A DNA stretch of 64,000 nt from Trichoplax adhaerens (lineage: Eukaryota; Placozoa; Uniplacotomia; Trichoplacea; Trichoplacidae), in the NCBI RefSeq assembly GCF_000150275.1, contig NW_002060944.1:7454735-7518734 (forward strand), in the 5' to 3' direction. The notes below the pieces were generated by a model. That model was not told the DNA's origin, did no database searches, and saw only the letters and a program-made list of their open reading frames with translations. How positions within the stretch are numbered: the first letter of the stretch is position 1; each line of letters begins with the position of its first letter. This document shows, piece by piece, positions 30,095 through 43,900 of the stretch. A program made the position numbers and the translations under genes.

Positions 30095-30560
30095 ATAGTT
30101 TAAAAGTATACCTGGAGAGCCCTTTCAGCAAAGGATATTCATTCTTTCTGCCCGCTACTGCTATTGCTAATCCTCCATCCATAAATGCTTACTGCTATCT
30201 CGGCCATGTGTCCTAACTACACTTTATTCGTACTGTTGATCATTGACTAGTCAATGCTCCAATATCCTACCGATGCTGTACTGCTAGTTATAAAGTATAC
30301 CTGTAAAGCGTTTTCAGCAAAGGATATCAATTCTTTCTGCCCGCTACTGCTATTGCTAATCCTCCATCTGTAAATGCTTGCTGCTATCTCGGCCATGTAT
30401 CCTAAGTACACCTCATGAGTACTGCTAATCGTTTACTCGTCAAGGTTCCTGTATCTTACGATGCAGCACTACTAGTTCTAATCGTCCACCTACAGTATCA
30501 ATCCTTTCTGCTACTGCTTAGCTAGAATGACCATGTAAACGCTTCTTCTACCCTTACTGT
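30095..30560. repeat. ~190-bp direct repeat, two full copies and a remnant
   Basis: Copies start near 30101 and 30291 and share CAGCAAAGGATAT, TTCTTTCTGCCCGCTACTGC, TATTGCTAATCCTCCATC and GCTGCTATCTCGGCCATGT. A shortened third remnant follows from about 30475. The minus-strand open frame over copy one (29955-30182) is not supported as a gene. Confidence 0.88.
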
Positions 30561-30964
30561 GAATCGGTCAATGCTCCCCTATCTGTGATACGAGTCTTCA
30601 AAATAATAAACAAGAAATACAATTTCTTGCAAACTTCACTTTATCACCTAAATTAGCTTCATCTAACTACTACCAAAGACTAACTACAGTCCAAGCTGCA
30701 ATCAGACTAACTCAATTTACGACAGCAAAATTCATCATTTCTATTACACGAACTATCACTTACAGATTAATTCTTTATTCTTACAATCAAATATCCAATT
30801 CATCTATTTTTCGTACAATCCTATCATTTTAATCTCAAGCTAATTTAGGGGGCTACACTACACTGTCCTATATTGCTCAATGTACACCTATTTTATACAA
30901 TCCTTCCTACTATTGCCATCCATTGCATCAATTTATCATTGTAAAAATTCCATTCTCGCCTGAC

Positions 30965-31540
30965 ATGGATTATACACGTAGACTGATCGTGCTTGATGTT
31001 TTTCTTAGTGCACGTATTGCTTGCGCCGATGAAGATATAAAATTACGCAATTGTATCAAAAATTCCTGGTTCGGTCGATGCTCGGAGGAAAGCGAAGAAT
31101 TTCAAACTTGCTACCAATCCTACATGGTAAGTTGTTTAATGAAAAGTGTTGATAGTAAAATTGAGATAGATGCGCTACCACAATATTGATGAATATCATG
31201 TATTGAATTGCAATGATATTCGATATCTCGACAATGTGCAGAGCAGTTATACTACTGGATACCCCTCAAGGTACCCACTGCCTGTATTTCAATTACTACA
31301 TAGCAGTGAACAATCTGTATTGCATATCTATATTTTTACTAGGAAAAGCTGAAATTAGTTTTGGAGAAGAACGAAAAGTTAAAAATCCAAGATATACAAT
31401 AAATGACGTACGCTCAAATCATCATCAATCCTTTTTTTAACCTCTGCGCCCAGAAATATCCAAACGCTACAAGATCATGCCAGAGATTCTGTAAGATACT
31501 CATCCATTTTAAATCACTCTGTCAATATTGTATTATTTAA
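30965..31540 (+). CDS. Putative small cysteine-rich secreted peptide
   Basis: Exon 1 (ATG at 30965, or 30923 for a longer start) ends at 31126 with a strong GTAAGT donor. Exon 2, 31454-31540, follows a pyrimidine-rich acceptor in the same phase and ends in TAA. The product is about 82 residues: a modestly hydrophobic N-terminus (LIVLDVFLSARIACA) followed by a chain with cysteines in C-x8-C-x9-C and C-x3-C spacing. The even number and spacing of cysteines suggest a disulfide-bonded secreted peptide. An internal GTAAGA at 31491 could instead make exon 2 an internal exon. I recognise no family; the hydrophobic stretch contains an Asp, so secretion is uncertain. Confidence 0.4.
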
Positions 31541-32636
31541 ATTCAAGATACACTTCAATACATAACCTATATAAACTGTAGCTAAAAAAATTGATGATTG
31601 GAACTCAAAAAGAGAATACCAAATAACTCTTTTAATTTCAACTTTATAGTCTTGTTAAGCAGTTAGTATTAACCGAATGACCGCCCCTGTAATGGTAGCA
31701 ATTTGTTACCTACGGCTACATCTGTTACTATTTAATACTCTATTGGATTACATGTAAATGATAAAGAAAGGCATCTAGATTACTAATGAATAAACTAAGC
31801 ACCCTACAAGTGTTTTCGCAAAATCAACTTTAATAATCATGATATTCTTTCAATTATCTATTTGGTAATACTTTAACGATACAGATATTGAATATAAATC
31901 ATTTTTTAATGGGTCAATGCTCTGTAATGTTACCCTTTAGTTATACTATTATGCCTAATTTATCGGCTAATTAGTTATACACTTTGTCAATTAAACTTGG
32001 ACATAATAAGACATTAAAAGACAAGTTACTGACATTGGCTATATTGCATAAATCAAAGTAGAACTACACACCAAGATAATTGTTGATATAGAACAACAAG
32101 TCGTTCACACCATACATGAATGGCAACGGCTTTAATATAAATATCTACCTACAGTTATAGTACTGTATGGTCAATCGTAGTCTAAAAAATTGATCAAATG
32201 AATGCATGGTAAAGATGAATCAAGCTAATAAGAAAATAATCATCGACAATTACTTAGTTACGAATAACTTTTTTCAGTGTAATATAATACAATTACGGGT
32301 ACTTTAATTATCAATAGTGAAGCGATAACACCCCAATATATGCTCGTAGCTTTTATATGTGCACTCTCCAGAATTGCAATCAATATCACATATCCATTTT
32401 ACACAATCTAAAAACAGATATCGTACTTAAAGCTGATCAATATCATGGTTAACTGTGATTAATTTCGATAGATGTTGAAGAAATGAAGCAGCTCTCGCAC
32501 TCGAAAGCGTTAATTTTTATGAACATGTTAGTATCACAACGGTCAATTAATGAACAATACTTTTTAATATTAGCTGGCTATGCTGAAATATGGAAATACG
32601 CCTATGTACATAATTAGGATACTCATATACAGTAAT
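31541..32636. other. Spacer to the 3' end of TMC-A
   Basis: AT-rich DNA with no recognised exon or repeat; it must include the TMC-A 3' UTR on the minus strand. Confidence 0.5.
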
Positions 32637-35600
32637 TTACACGTATCCGTCATCTTGTGATACTAAACTAACATCTTCTAGGACATTTTCGTTCTCGTCG
32701 TATACATCGTCATCTTCCTCGTCCATTTCTGTATCTTCTGCAGCATTTTGTAAAAAGTCAAGTAGGAATCGTTTATCCGTTCGTTCCTAAACAAATTTCA
32801 AAATTAAATTCGTATACCTTCTATACCAGCTGATGAATGCATATAATCCTATCTGCTTAAAATACTTTAACGTCATTATCACTGCCAGATCGATGGCTTA
32901 CAAAAGCTAATGGCAAATTATATCATCTGGCATTGGCAGTATTATGTTATTATCAATATTATTACCGTTTCCAATTGCCTATTTAGAACTCGAATCATTC
33001 CTTTACGAGCTCTTGCAGTCGTTCGGAAATAGTAGATAAACAACCTAAACATGACAAAATATCCAATTTGAAAATGATATTCAATGGTAATTTCGTTCAT
33101 TAAAAAAGACGGTACTTAAAATATTTTTCAGTACTTTTAACAGCTTAATTAACATAATAAAATCATAGACTATCTAGGAGGATTTAATTTCATTTTGGGT
33201 ATATTCTTATTCCGTGTCGATAACTTACGCTAGCAACGCTATTATACCAAGTATTAGCCATGTCGAGGTCAAATAAGAAAGTATCTCTTTACTTGCAGGT
33301 GGTGCTTTAGCAACAAGCTCAGATACTATTGTATACATACGGACTTTTCCTCTATAAAAATACAAACGCTATTTAGCTAATTACTTCATAATATTACTAT
33401 CTATCATGATTACAGTATTATAAATTAAAATCGCCATATATAGCACTATTTTAAAGTAGCTGCAATCACTGATTACTCCAGCTGCAGCCCTGCAATATTG
33501 TACAAATTAATGGACTGAATCAATTCTCGATATCTACAGTATACGTGTATATCTTCTTTACATCTTGCTCAGTGCTCAATATTACTATTATACAGTACTA
33601 AACGAAGTTCTATATACAAGCATGAGTAAGTATGTACCTGAATGGCCCACATTCTATCGATGGTCGAACCCTAACGCAGTAAATTAATAACTTTAATCGC
33701 AAAGCGGTAGAAAAATATTCCCAAAATACTGCATAACTAGCTCAACTTACATGATTACGCACACCACGATAAATGACAATGAAATCATGTACGTTACAAA
33801 AAGTAGAAAACTGAATAAGACATTATTCTTGGCTGTTCGGTAAGGTCTAATTGATGGGCGGCAGTTATTGATTAAGCTTATCTATAATAGCAAATTTTAA
33901 TTCAATCAACCAGTAAAATGATAACATCAGCAAAAAAAGCTTATTACGAAGTTAAAACAGTTTGCAAAAATTTCTGATTATGTTGTGGTTATGCTATGAC
34001 AAAAGTTATCATGCTTGAAACAATAATATCGTAAATAATTATAATTGATGTTATTCTTTAAAATTTAAAAGATCCATAAATAATCCAATTAATTAATATC
34101 ATACCTTTCTGATGTAAAATAGTAAGATTAATTTAACCACAGCATACACAGCTAACATAGGAGCGTAAAATGTTCCAATCCTATAGAACGCAATAAATGT
34201 ATCATATAAATATAGAGAGCTGGTATAAATTTTTGCAAGAAATACTCACCAACACAACGCCTGAGAGTAAACTAATTCAAGAACATTATAAGCAACGTTA
34301 AACTCTGGTTTGCCAAGAATTTGGCAACATGGTAGATATTGACCTATAATTCTAATTAAAAAATTGCATGTAAAATATTAATTCTGGATAAAAACAAAGA
34401 AAATTATAATAATTCACCAAAAATTAGCTTTAAAATCGTTTATTCTACAGGTTATATTCAATTACGTTTAATCAAAATGTTGACGGTTCAAATTTAATTT
34501 AAATTTTATCCATATACGTGTATACTAGTTGGTAGGATGATAAAAGTGTTGTATTAAATTGTACTGACTAAACTAATTTATCTAAAATTCGCATATACTG
34601 TAGTATTCTACAAGCTACATTCGATTATATTCATCCAAGTGTTCAGAGTTTAAATTTTAATCTAACTTTGAAGTTTATAAGCATAAAATTAGTATAAAAC
34701 TAGTACGGTATTAAATTCTGTTAATTAGAGTAATTTGACTAAAATTTATCAGAAATTGCTTATCCAAAAGGTTATGTTCCTTCACGCTCTAATTTAATTT
34801 TAGATTATATCCATACAAGATTGCTAGTGGGATGATAATTATTGTACTAAATTACATTGATGATACATTTTGTCAGTAATGATCAATATGTAGAGTTATT
34901 TTCTACCATTCAATTAAATTGATCCTATAATATATCCTAATTCATATTTATATATATGTTCTTTTCTACCGTATAAATGAGATTGTAAAGGAACTACCGG
35001 AACATACAATTGCATAAATTAATATTTTTAATTAACCTAGTATTTACCTTCTTAAGAATTCTTTGAAGAAAGGATTTAGCATTAAAAAGACGAAATCGAT
35101 TAATATTAATCTGTAGAATTCCTGGCCTAATACAGTCTCCCAACACTACATAAAGAGAGAATCAGAAATAATTTAGTTTCACATATTGTAACGGCTTCTC
35201 TATTTAGAAGTAATATCCATCTTACCGTTCCTCTGCAACTTGCACTTTCAAATTGTTTAAAATCGCAAGTTAATCTTCGCATTAATGTTACAATCATCAC
35301 GACTAAATTCGTTCCAGTCAGTAACACCGTTCTACAAGTACATGAAAAGCTGATTAATTCACAAATCAATATAATTAAAGCATCTTTTGAGCTATGAATT
35401 GCAAGATATTTAAAAATGTCATATAATACAATATCTTCCAGTAGTTCAATTATATGTATTATAGACCTCTTAAGCGTACCTTATGACCGTTGCAACTAAT
35501 TCATGCCTTGGCTTACTATATTTTTCAAAATATGCAATAACAGTAAAGCCAAAAGGTATCACATTATTTAATAACGATATCGTGGCTGGAACTGCTAGTT

Positions 35601-38600
35601 GAACTAGCGCGGTAATTTCTTTTCCGTTAACAGATTGTAAAATTTGCTGATATGGGAGAAAAATTCAACCTTAACTTGGTATAATATCGTTAATCTATAC
35701 GGTAGTTAATAACATCATCTTCTGAAGTTCAATATAATTACATTATATCCGATATTAGCAACATAGTAAACCAAGTATCCAGATCCTGCTACTAGTAATA
35801 AAGCTACTAGATTGCTTATGATTCGAAGTCCAAACTTTTTAACTAGGTTTCGGACGGAACTCTTTGAGCCTTGACGCTTGACATCAGCTAAAACTTCCTA
35901 TCATTAATAGTCCATAAAAAGTTTAATTTTGTTTAATTTGAGATAGCGATAGTCCTATATATCAATGGCTATTACTACAGAAAAGATAACCTTTAGTATT
36001 AATATGGAATTACAGTGTAATGGCTATTCAGCTACTACGATGTGTATAATACATAATCTCCAAAATAATACACAATATATGTAAATTATTTTAAGATGAC
36101 AATACTCAAAATTTAGCTAATAATTATACTGTACTCGTAATCCATCAGTTCATTTACCTGTAACTCGGTAAAAATGCTTTTATGCTTCAGTATAGCGGTT
36201 GAAGGATCTATCACTCCATAATGCCAAGAGCTAAATAGTTTACTTGAGAAGCGTCGGAATCGGCCAGAACCTTCTTGATAAGTTTGAGTATATGCCTTAG
36301 AAAGCCTATATAAGACGCATAATAATGTCAGTAAAATTAGTTAGCGATAAAACCTGCATATTATTTGAGGAGTTTCCTTACGATAGCAAGAGGATGATGA
36401 TGCCAAGTATGAAACAGCCTCCAAATGTAAATAAATAGGCAATAGGCATATCGTAATCAGGTCCAATAGCCGAAGGAATGCTATTGTTTGTATAGTAGCC
36501 ATAATATAATTCAGTATTTGTAAACCAGCCCTGTAAAGAAATTAAGAAGAAAAATTAATGCTAATACAGAACTTTCAGAAATATAAAACATTTTACTTTA
36601 CCAGCACAGTCTCTACAGTATTTACTATTTTAAATTACAGCTAACTTGTAAGTGAATCCTAAAATGAAAGCTTCTACATATCGAGTGACAAAAGCAGCAA
36701 GAAACGATAAATAAAATAGCACGATGGTATTTATTTATAACTTACACTTCCTGTAATAAAATCGATAGCTTCAAAAACAGTGCCACTGGAGCTTTGTTGA
36801 TAAGCCAATTGGGGTATAAAGACGAATGAAAACGGTAGAACAAATAGGGGAATATTCAGGAATACTAGCCAACGTAAAAATATAAAATAGGAAACTACAC
36901 CAGTACCAAAATATCCTGTATGTTGAAGGTAGTAAATTTAATTATAATGAATTACGGTTAATCCAGAATGTAATTTTGCAATTTGTTTATAAAAATAAAA
37001 CTCGTGAGAGTCAATAAAATTGATATTACTTTTGATTTATAATTGTATATGTAGCTATAGACAATGTAGTATTGTAGTATTAATCAATTTTACCTTCAAT
37101 CTCTTTCATATGAGAATTCCATAAGCTTAATTGTAGGTCTTGAAAAAAATGTTTTAAATGGCTCCATTGCTGTAAGCAATCGCAAGAATAAGATGTTGAT
37201 AATGGAGTTATATCGGACATTTTTTTCATTAATTGTAAGAAAAATAGAGGTAATAACAATTCTACATTGTTCAGCTTTCCTCTCAACACTTGCTAGATAA
37301 TAAATCAATTCTATTAAAATGCAGGTATAAGCTTCTCGTTATATTGCATACAAGATACTATATGAAATTTGAATAATTCTGTAGTTGTATACTACCAGTA
37401 GTTCTTCCTATCGGTAGATATTACTTTAAAGGACAAGTATAATTCTGCAGTAATTGTTCTGTAGGTAGACATCAATTTAAAACTAACATACGGTTTAAAT
37501 GTAGCTTATATGTAATAATATACAAATTTTATTCCATCTACAAATATTACTACAAATATATACAGTTGGACACCAATTTTTTATTATCGTCAGATACTGG
37601 TACCATTTTAAAGCTCTGTAGGGTTGTATATATAGGCTGTGCATAGTTTTATAACAATTTCATTCTATCTGCAAGTATTGCTGCAAATATGTATAGGAAC
37701 ACACTAATTTCTACTATTGACCGGGATTATATCATAAAACGTATATTACTATAAATACAGTTCATATACAAATCTCTATTGATTTTAGCTATTTGTAGAT
37801 ATCATTTTATAAAATACACTCTTATAAATGTAATTTATGTATTCATTGGATTCATTCTATTTTATCTGCGGATATAGATGTAGTTTTATACTAATTATTA
37901 CAATCTATAGACACTCCATTTCAAAGCCTATCCTGCAACAGAAAAGCGTATGTATGCTTTTCTGTTCATTTTTATCACCACAGCTATTATTTTACAACAT
38001 ATACTCCTGTAAGTATAGCCTATAGAGAGTAGTACGGAAATTTGATCCCTTTGACAGATACCATTTTAAAATTTTACACTGGTAGAAAAGCAGCGCATAA
38101 AACGGCTCACAATTCTACGCAAATTTACTATATCTACTACGAAATCACTTTTAAAACTTTATAGGCAATAAAATCTACTTACGGTCATAAACCAGTATTT
38201 CCATCTTTTTAATATTCCTGGCTTTTCAAAGTTCTGCTTTTCTCTAAATTTAATTCTAGTACCGGTAAATTGAACATTTTAGCAACTTGATACGTGCGAT
38301 ATAAAGTATTCATGACTAAGGTCAAAATGTTGTTGCGATCGACAGACCTTTCAGCTTTTTTACTGCGCAAATTCGTCGGTAAAGATCGAATTTCTTTATT
38401 GACTTTTCGAGAATTTTTAGAATGGAGAGTAGAAGGAAATTGAGCAATAAAATCGGAAGCAGCATGATCACGAATATCTTCTGAAGGCCGTGAATGCCGA
38501 CGACTTAAAGTCTGAGCTTGGATCGATCTACGCCGCCATTGATCTAAACTATCCCGTGTAGTGGTTCCCATTTTACGACTTGGCATCATATCCACGATTC

Positions 38601-41600
38601 GATTTCGCTTCGCTTCGGATTTTTTACGCCTAAAATCATATTTTCAAGACAAGTTAGTACTGGCAATCTGTTTCCTGACTTAGTTAATTCTATTCATATT
38701 ATGTACTAGGATATATTAGCAATAGTTTACACTCAATTTGGCTCCATTCACTGTAAGATTAAAGAATTGAAAATTTATGATGGATTACTATCCATTTTGC
38801 ATACCATTTAGCCCTTCCTTCAGGCCAATCTTCATAGATGGAGCTTTGCCGATAGTCAGCTAGCTGTCCATAAATTGAATCAGGATCATGACTATTTCGT
38901 TGATTGGGGTAGCCATTCGTAGTCTCTGTTGCGTAATCAGCTACATCTTCTAATTCCAATGATTCGATGTCATTAACGCTGGCTACAGGAGTGGTTAAAT
39001 CTATATACAGTTAAAAAATAGTAACATATGAACACGGTAAGATAATGCTTGTTGAGCTACTAGTCAGCCAATAGAGCAATCCTAACACAATAAATCCAGC
39101 TGGTAGAATAAGTTTAAACAGATTTTATAAACATAAGGATGGATAAATTGGCTTTAAAAATGTCATTTGAACATGGTGAGACAATGTTTGAGCTCTTAAT
39201 CAGCGAATAGCGTAATCCTAACGTAATGGAGACAGCTGGTAAAATAAGTTTGCTAAACAGATTTTATAAGCACAGAGATGGATAAATCTGCTTTAAAAAT
39301 ATTATTTTGAAACATGGGAAGACCATGTTTGAGCTCGTTGTCAACGAATGGTATAATGCTAGCATATTAAATCCAGCTGGTCAAATAAGTTTAAACAAAC
39401 TTTATAAGGCAGAGGTTGATAAATCTGCTTTAAAAAGATGATTTGAACACAGTAGGACAATGCTTGAGCACCTACTTTGCAAATAATATAGTCCTAACAT
39501 ACTAAATCGAGCTGGTAAAATAAGTTTAAAACAGACTTCATAAGCACAAGGATGGATCTGTCTGCTTAAAAGCTATATAAATTGCTTTAATGAAAAAAGC
39601 TCCTGATATTCTACCCTTCATTTCAAGAACGTAAAATCTCTTCCTTACCAGTACATAGATTAAAGAAAATTATTACTACTATCGAACAGAAGAAATTGCT
39701 TACATATGCAGATACGAGTAGTTTTGTCTATATTGTTAGAGAGAAAAATCTATAGTCATTGCCATCAGAAATATTTACAATTTTCTGCCTTTGTAGGCGA
39801 ATTAGACGCAGTATAAAATAGAAAGCTCTCTAAAAAAAGTACGCGATCATTCTTCCTTAATAGCATACGCGTAACTATGAAGAGAATTATCAAATTAGCT
39901 GATCAAAATCAATATTCGGTGCCGGTGAAAACAATTTTGTAAATGCTATTTCTTAAAAAGCTAAAAAAAGAATTCATAGACTAGCTTTTATTGAATAATC
40001 GTAAAAAAAAATACTACTATCATGGAACTCAGTTATAAAGGAAATGACCACTATCTTACTATTGTAATCAAAACGAGGTTAGAATTGAGAAGGAAATTTT
40101 TAAAAACCCTTTAACGGTACTACCGTCAAAATAGTCTCAATAATGGCTGCAGCAATCTTACATGTAATGGTGTCTATTCAATTACTTTCTATTCTGTCTT
40201 GAAACCATAATGATTTAATCGTTGTCAAATAGTATGCTCGAAATCTCTTAAAATTTCTGCACCATTCCTAATCAAACAATCCAAGTCTGTTGAAATTTAA
40301 AAAAGAAAAGAGTAACCCAAAAACAAATAACCTGCACTGACAAAGAGGACATGAATTCCGCTTCGTTAATGTATTTGATTAACTAGTTTCCATCATGGTC
40401 ATGAATTGTTCAATAGACTGATGAAACTTTTCGTGCTGTTGTTTATTATTCTGCCAAGATATTGTAACAATTTTTAATAGTCTTTCACGGAAACTCATTA
40501 ATAGAAAGATATTACAAGCAAAATCCTAAAAATGAGCAAATGCAAACATCGTTGTAGACCACATCAATGCGTTAACTTCAAGAATCTAATGGAGAGACAT
40601 GAGATAAGTTCTATTCCTGATTTGATTCGGCTTAATTTATTCCGATAGTTAGAACTCGATATCTCACACATTCTCCTCAATCGATCTAGCTATAACGTTA
40701 TAGTTGATGGTTATGATTAAATAAGATATATGGAACCTCATAGAATAAAAAAGTATAAGGTGTCGATGAAGTTAAAATAATATTCATTAGGTATACAGCA
40801 TCAAGGTTAGAATTTATTGGACAGGCGTGAAAAAAATTTCATCCTTGATTTATTTCTTCTGCCTTAATTTATTCTGATAGTCAAGACTTGACCTATCATA
40901 CATTCTCCTGAATCGACTTACCAATAATTTTACGTTCATGGTCATAATTTGAATAAAATATAATCAACTTCGTAGACTAATAATGTATAGAATCTACATG
41001 AAGGTACTTCAAGGTAGAATACTCTTTATTTAGTTTAGGACATAATGCTAGCTTTTGATATATCGTGATAGTCCTTGCACTAATAGTCGCCGTTTGAATA
41101 TTAAGATTAGCAAGATTTTAGTTCAAAATCAAAGGACGGATTGATTTTATGAGCCTATTCCATGGTTTGGACAATTTTTTCAATTATTTTCCTACCCGAT
41201 CGATTCTAGTCCTTAGCTTTCACTATAATTTACTTTATAGTAGTACTATACCTCTATAGTTAGTAGCTGAAACTTGAAGAATGAGGAGAGCAAGACTTTA
41301 TCTTAAAACTACAGGATTGATTATTTCCGCGAGGCTATTCCATAGTTTGGATAATTCTTTCAATTATTTTTCTACCCAATCGATGCTAGTCCTCAGCTTT
41401 CGCTATAGTTTACTTTTAACTAGCAACTGCTACTTGAAGGTTAAGGAGTTTTATTGTTTCTTTCATGCCAGACCATACTTTCGACTAGCACTAACAACTG
41501 CTCCTTGAAGATGAAGGGTTTTACTGTTTCTCCTATGCTAGTCCATCGTTTGGACAGTTTTTCTTCTTTATCTACCCGATCGATTTTAATCCTCAACTTT

Positions 41601-43202
41601 CTCTTCAATTTACTTGTAGCTATAGTCGATGGACTAATAGCTACAACTCAATACGAAGATCCACCATAGCTTGGTTCTCTGTCTGTTGATTTTATTCATT
41701 TTACTACATCTACACTATTGCATCGTCTTGATAGCTTTGGAGAATCTGTTCAGAGGGTAAAATCGGAAATCTATGCTGACAGCCTTTCTGTATAAGCTAC
41801 TCCTAGTGATAATCCATCTATCGACAACTGCAAATTGAACATGAAGATTAACAAGACTTTCATTTCAAGATTATTTGTTTTAGCACTGCTACTGTTGGGC
41901 AGCCTTGACAATAACAGTTTTCAGAGAATTAATCACTCCACTGTCTATACAGGAAGTCCAATTTTAATCTCTTTCTATAGCTGGCATAATTATCCATTTT
42001 TCCACATTTTTTCCATATTCAACTACAGTCATGATCCAATTATGGGTACAGCAAACTTAATCTGAGCAAAATTGACTGTTTGAGCTAGTCATTATGACAT
42101 TACTTTGCTCTTTTTCAATATGAAAAACCATCTTCACTTCCAAATAAATTGCTTTACACGTCCACTCTACTAAATTTCCATTAAATGCTTTTTTAGTCGT
42201 TATTGCGCTCATGGTGATACAAATATCATTCATCTTGCTGCTATTAACTTTAAGAACAATTCTACCTAATATTGGTTGTAGGAATATCACTCCTCTTACT
42301 CTGATCGACTTGGAAGAACAATTCTATCCATTAGAACTAAGCAAGAAGTAGAATTTATAAAACTATTCTATCCACTCTCCACGAAATACCTTTTTCCAAT
42401 ATTATTATGGCCGCTTGGCCTTGGTAGTAGAAATATCATTCATCTTGTTCTCATTGACTTTGAAAAACAATTCTACCAAATGCAACCGATTAGGTCAATC
42501 AAATTTACACAACGGTAGCTACTCCATCGAATCTCCATGAAAAATGCCTCATTTAATAATTATCATGGCCTTTTGGCCAAGGGTAGTAGAAATATTACTC
42601 ATCTTGCCCTCATTTACTTTTTAAAATAATTGTACCTAATAGAACTTTCTAAAAAAATCGCGTTTGTATTGCTACTCTATTAAATCTCCATTAAATGCCT
42701 TTTTAAATTGTGACCATGGTCTTGGTAGTCGAAAAAATTATTCATTGTCATTAGAACTTGTAGATTGAAATCAGATTATTATTGATGTCATCTAAAACAA
42801 ATTAATTTTTGGAGTTGCTATATAGTAGTCAAAATAATTCAATTTGGTCTGATTATGACTCAGTTGGGCAATAATTCATCTAGATAAAATGGAATTAATT
42901 CTATCCGTAGGGATTTTAAACTGTGTGGATGATTGACTAACATATACTCCAGTCTATACGATAGAGAAATAATTTCCCTGATGAAGAAAAAATAGACTCA
43001 GTCTAAGCTTAAGTATAACATGAATCTATAAAACAAGTTGATAAAATGGACGGAAAAATTCTACGAAACAAGTTTCAATTCTAGTAGAAAATAAAATTAT
43101 CCCATGGCAGAGCAAGAATATCCGTCGTAGGATAGAGGTTAGAGAGAAAAATTGCTTACCTCGTTGTTTATTAGTAGGTCGATGAAATAAAGCACCAGAC
43201 AT
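32637..43202 (-). CDS. TMC-A, transmembrane channel-like protein
   Basis: TMC proteins are multi-pass membrane proteins related to TMEM16/OSCA; TMC1/2 form the hair-cell mechanotransduction channel. Exons in gene order: 43160-43202, 38805-39000, 38263-38629 (3' end uncertain; 38287 also possible), 37094-37169, 36746-36915, 36382-36530, 36158-36305, 35742-35897, 35480-35646, 35226-35331, 35048-35145, 34250-34351, 34105-34180, 33751-33881, 33638-33670, 33229-33351, 32966-33044, 32637-32786. They sum to 2370 bases, 789 residues. Visible: cytosolic basic N-terminus, KEIEG-type entry (SLWNSHMKEIEG), GYFGTGVVSYFIFLRWLVFL (TM1), TMC signature CWETVLGQEFYRLI, NVLELVYSQALCW, CGPFR microexon, acidic C-terminal tail. 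Intron 1 is 4.2 kb and repeat-filled; the others are mostly under 800 bp. Divergent from TMC-B. Which vertebrate TMC subgroup it matches was not determined. Confidence 0.94.
34430..34940. repeat. Degenerate repeat in a TMC-A intron
   Basis: The intron at 34352-35047 contains two loosely similar halves: a TTTAATTT run, then ATATCCATA/TTATCCATA, then TAGT-GG-GGATGATAA, then GTA-TAAATT. They lie about 300 bp apart (34495 and 34795). Divergence is high, so the call is tentative. Confidence 0.45.
39040..39570. repeat. Four-copy ~137-bp tandem repeat in TMC-A intron 1
   Basis: The GCTGGT/GCTGG landmark (within CCAGCTGGTAAAATAAGTTT) recurs at 39099, 39235, 39376 and 39511. Units also share ACAATG-TTGAGC, AATCCTAAC and CTTTATAA-CA-AAGGATGGATAA. 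Identity between units is moderate to high. Confidence 0.88.
41140..41610. repeat. ~180-200-bp repeat family in TMC-A intron 1
   Basis: Three copies of CTATTCCATGGTTTGGACA-like sequence (41154, 41335, 41537) are each followed by TTTTTC-ATTATTTT-CTACCCGATCGAT and CTAGTCCTCAGCTTTC. Between units the sequence AGTAGCTACTTGAAGAT also recurs. It is a different family from the 39-kb repeat. Confidence 0.82.
42090..42760. repeat. ~150-200-bp repeat family in TMC-A intron 1
   Basis: Four units carry CCACTCTACTAAATTTCCAT / ATTAAATGCCTTTTT (near 42170, 42375, 42525, 42680), GCTCATGG/GGCCTTGG-TAG and ATATCATTCATCTTG followed by AACAATTCTACC. A third family unrelated to the other two in the same intron. 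Confidence 0.8.
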
Positions 43203-43900
43203 AATTTCTAACTTGAGTCACGGCTTGTAGATTAAATTTGTAGGCTAGATGAATAGGATGATTAGGCCAAGACTCTGTTGAATTCTTAATTTACTACTAT
43301 AGAATAAATGGGATCTTGTAGTTAATCACCTACTACTGTTTCTATCGATGGCGCGATACTAATCTGGATTAAGGTTGAAAATGATCAATTTGTAAACTAG
43401 TCAAAATGGCAATCGTAGAAGCAAAGGATAGCAAAGAGCCAACTGAAATGGAAAGCCTATAGTGCCAATAAATATAATCGATGGATAGGATAAATGATGA
43501 TGATAATGATACAGTTATTGAAATCGACTAATTTCTCTAATACTTGTCAACTAGACACTTTATATCAATCCAATTCACTCATTCTATTAGTCTAATTACT
43601 AGACAAGTAGTATTCTTCTGCGACTAAAACCTCAACGCTTGTAAATAGGATTTTCAACAGCATTCAATCTCATAGCAGATACAAGTACAATGCTAATTAA
43701 CCTTTAAAAAATAACTCCCTTCAAACAATGTAAAGTATTGTTGGAGTTCATCCATTATTTATGAGGTAATAATAAAATCCATATAGAAAAACAACAACAT
43801 CATAGCAGAGTATAAATAGTGCCAGCATCACCAGTCCTTTCTTGTATTAATGATATTACTAGATTGAAATTTCTCTTACTCGAAGAGGTTCTAGTGAGCT
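43203..43900. promoter_or_regulatory. TMC-A upstream region
   Basis: This is the TMC-A side of the 5.5-kb space between two divergent TMC start codons, so the TMC-A promoter should lie here. No specific element was identified. Confidence 0.3.

Noticed and set aside
26561-30920. Possible transposable element
   Set aside because: No terminal inverted or direct repeats, target duplication, transposase, reverse transcriptase or integrase motif could be seen in any frame.
31213-31440. 75-codon frame between the two exons of the cysteine-rich peptide gene
   Set aside because: It lies in what reads as the intron, starts without a good upstream context, and has no recognisable feature.
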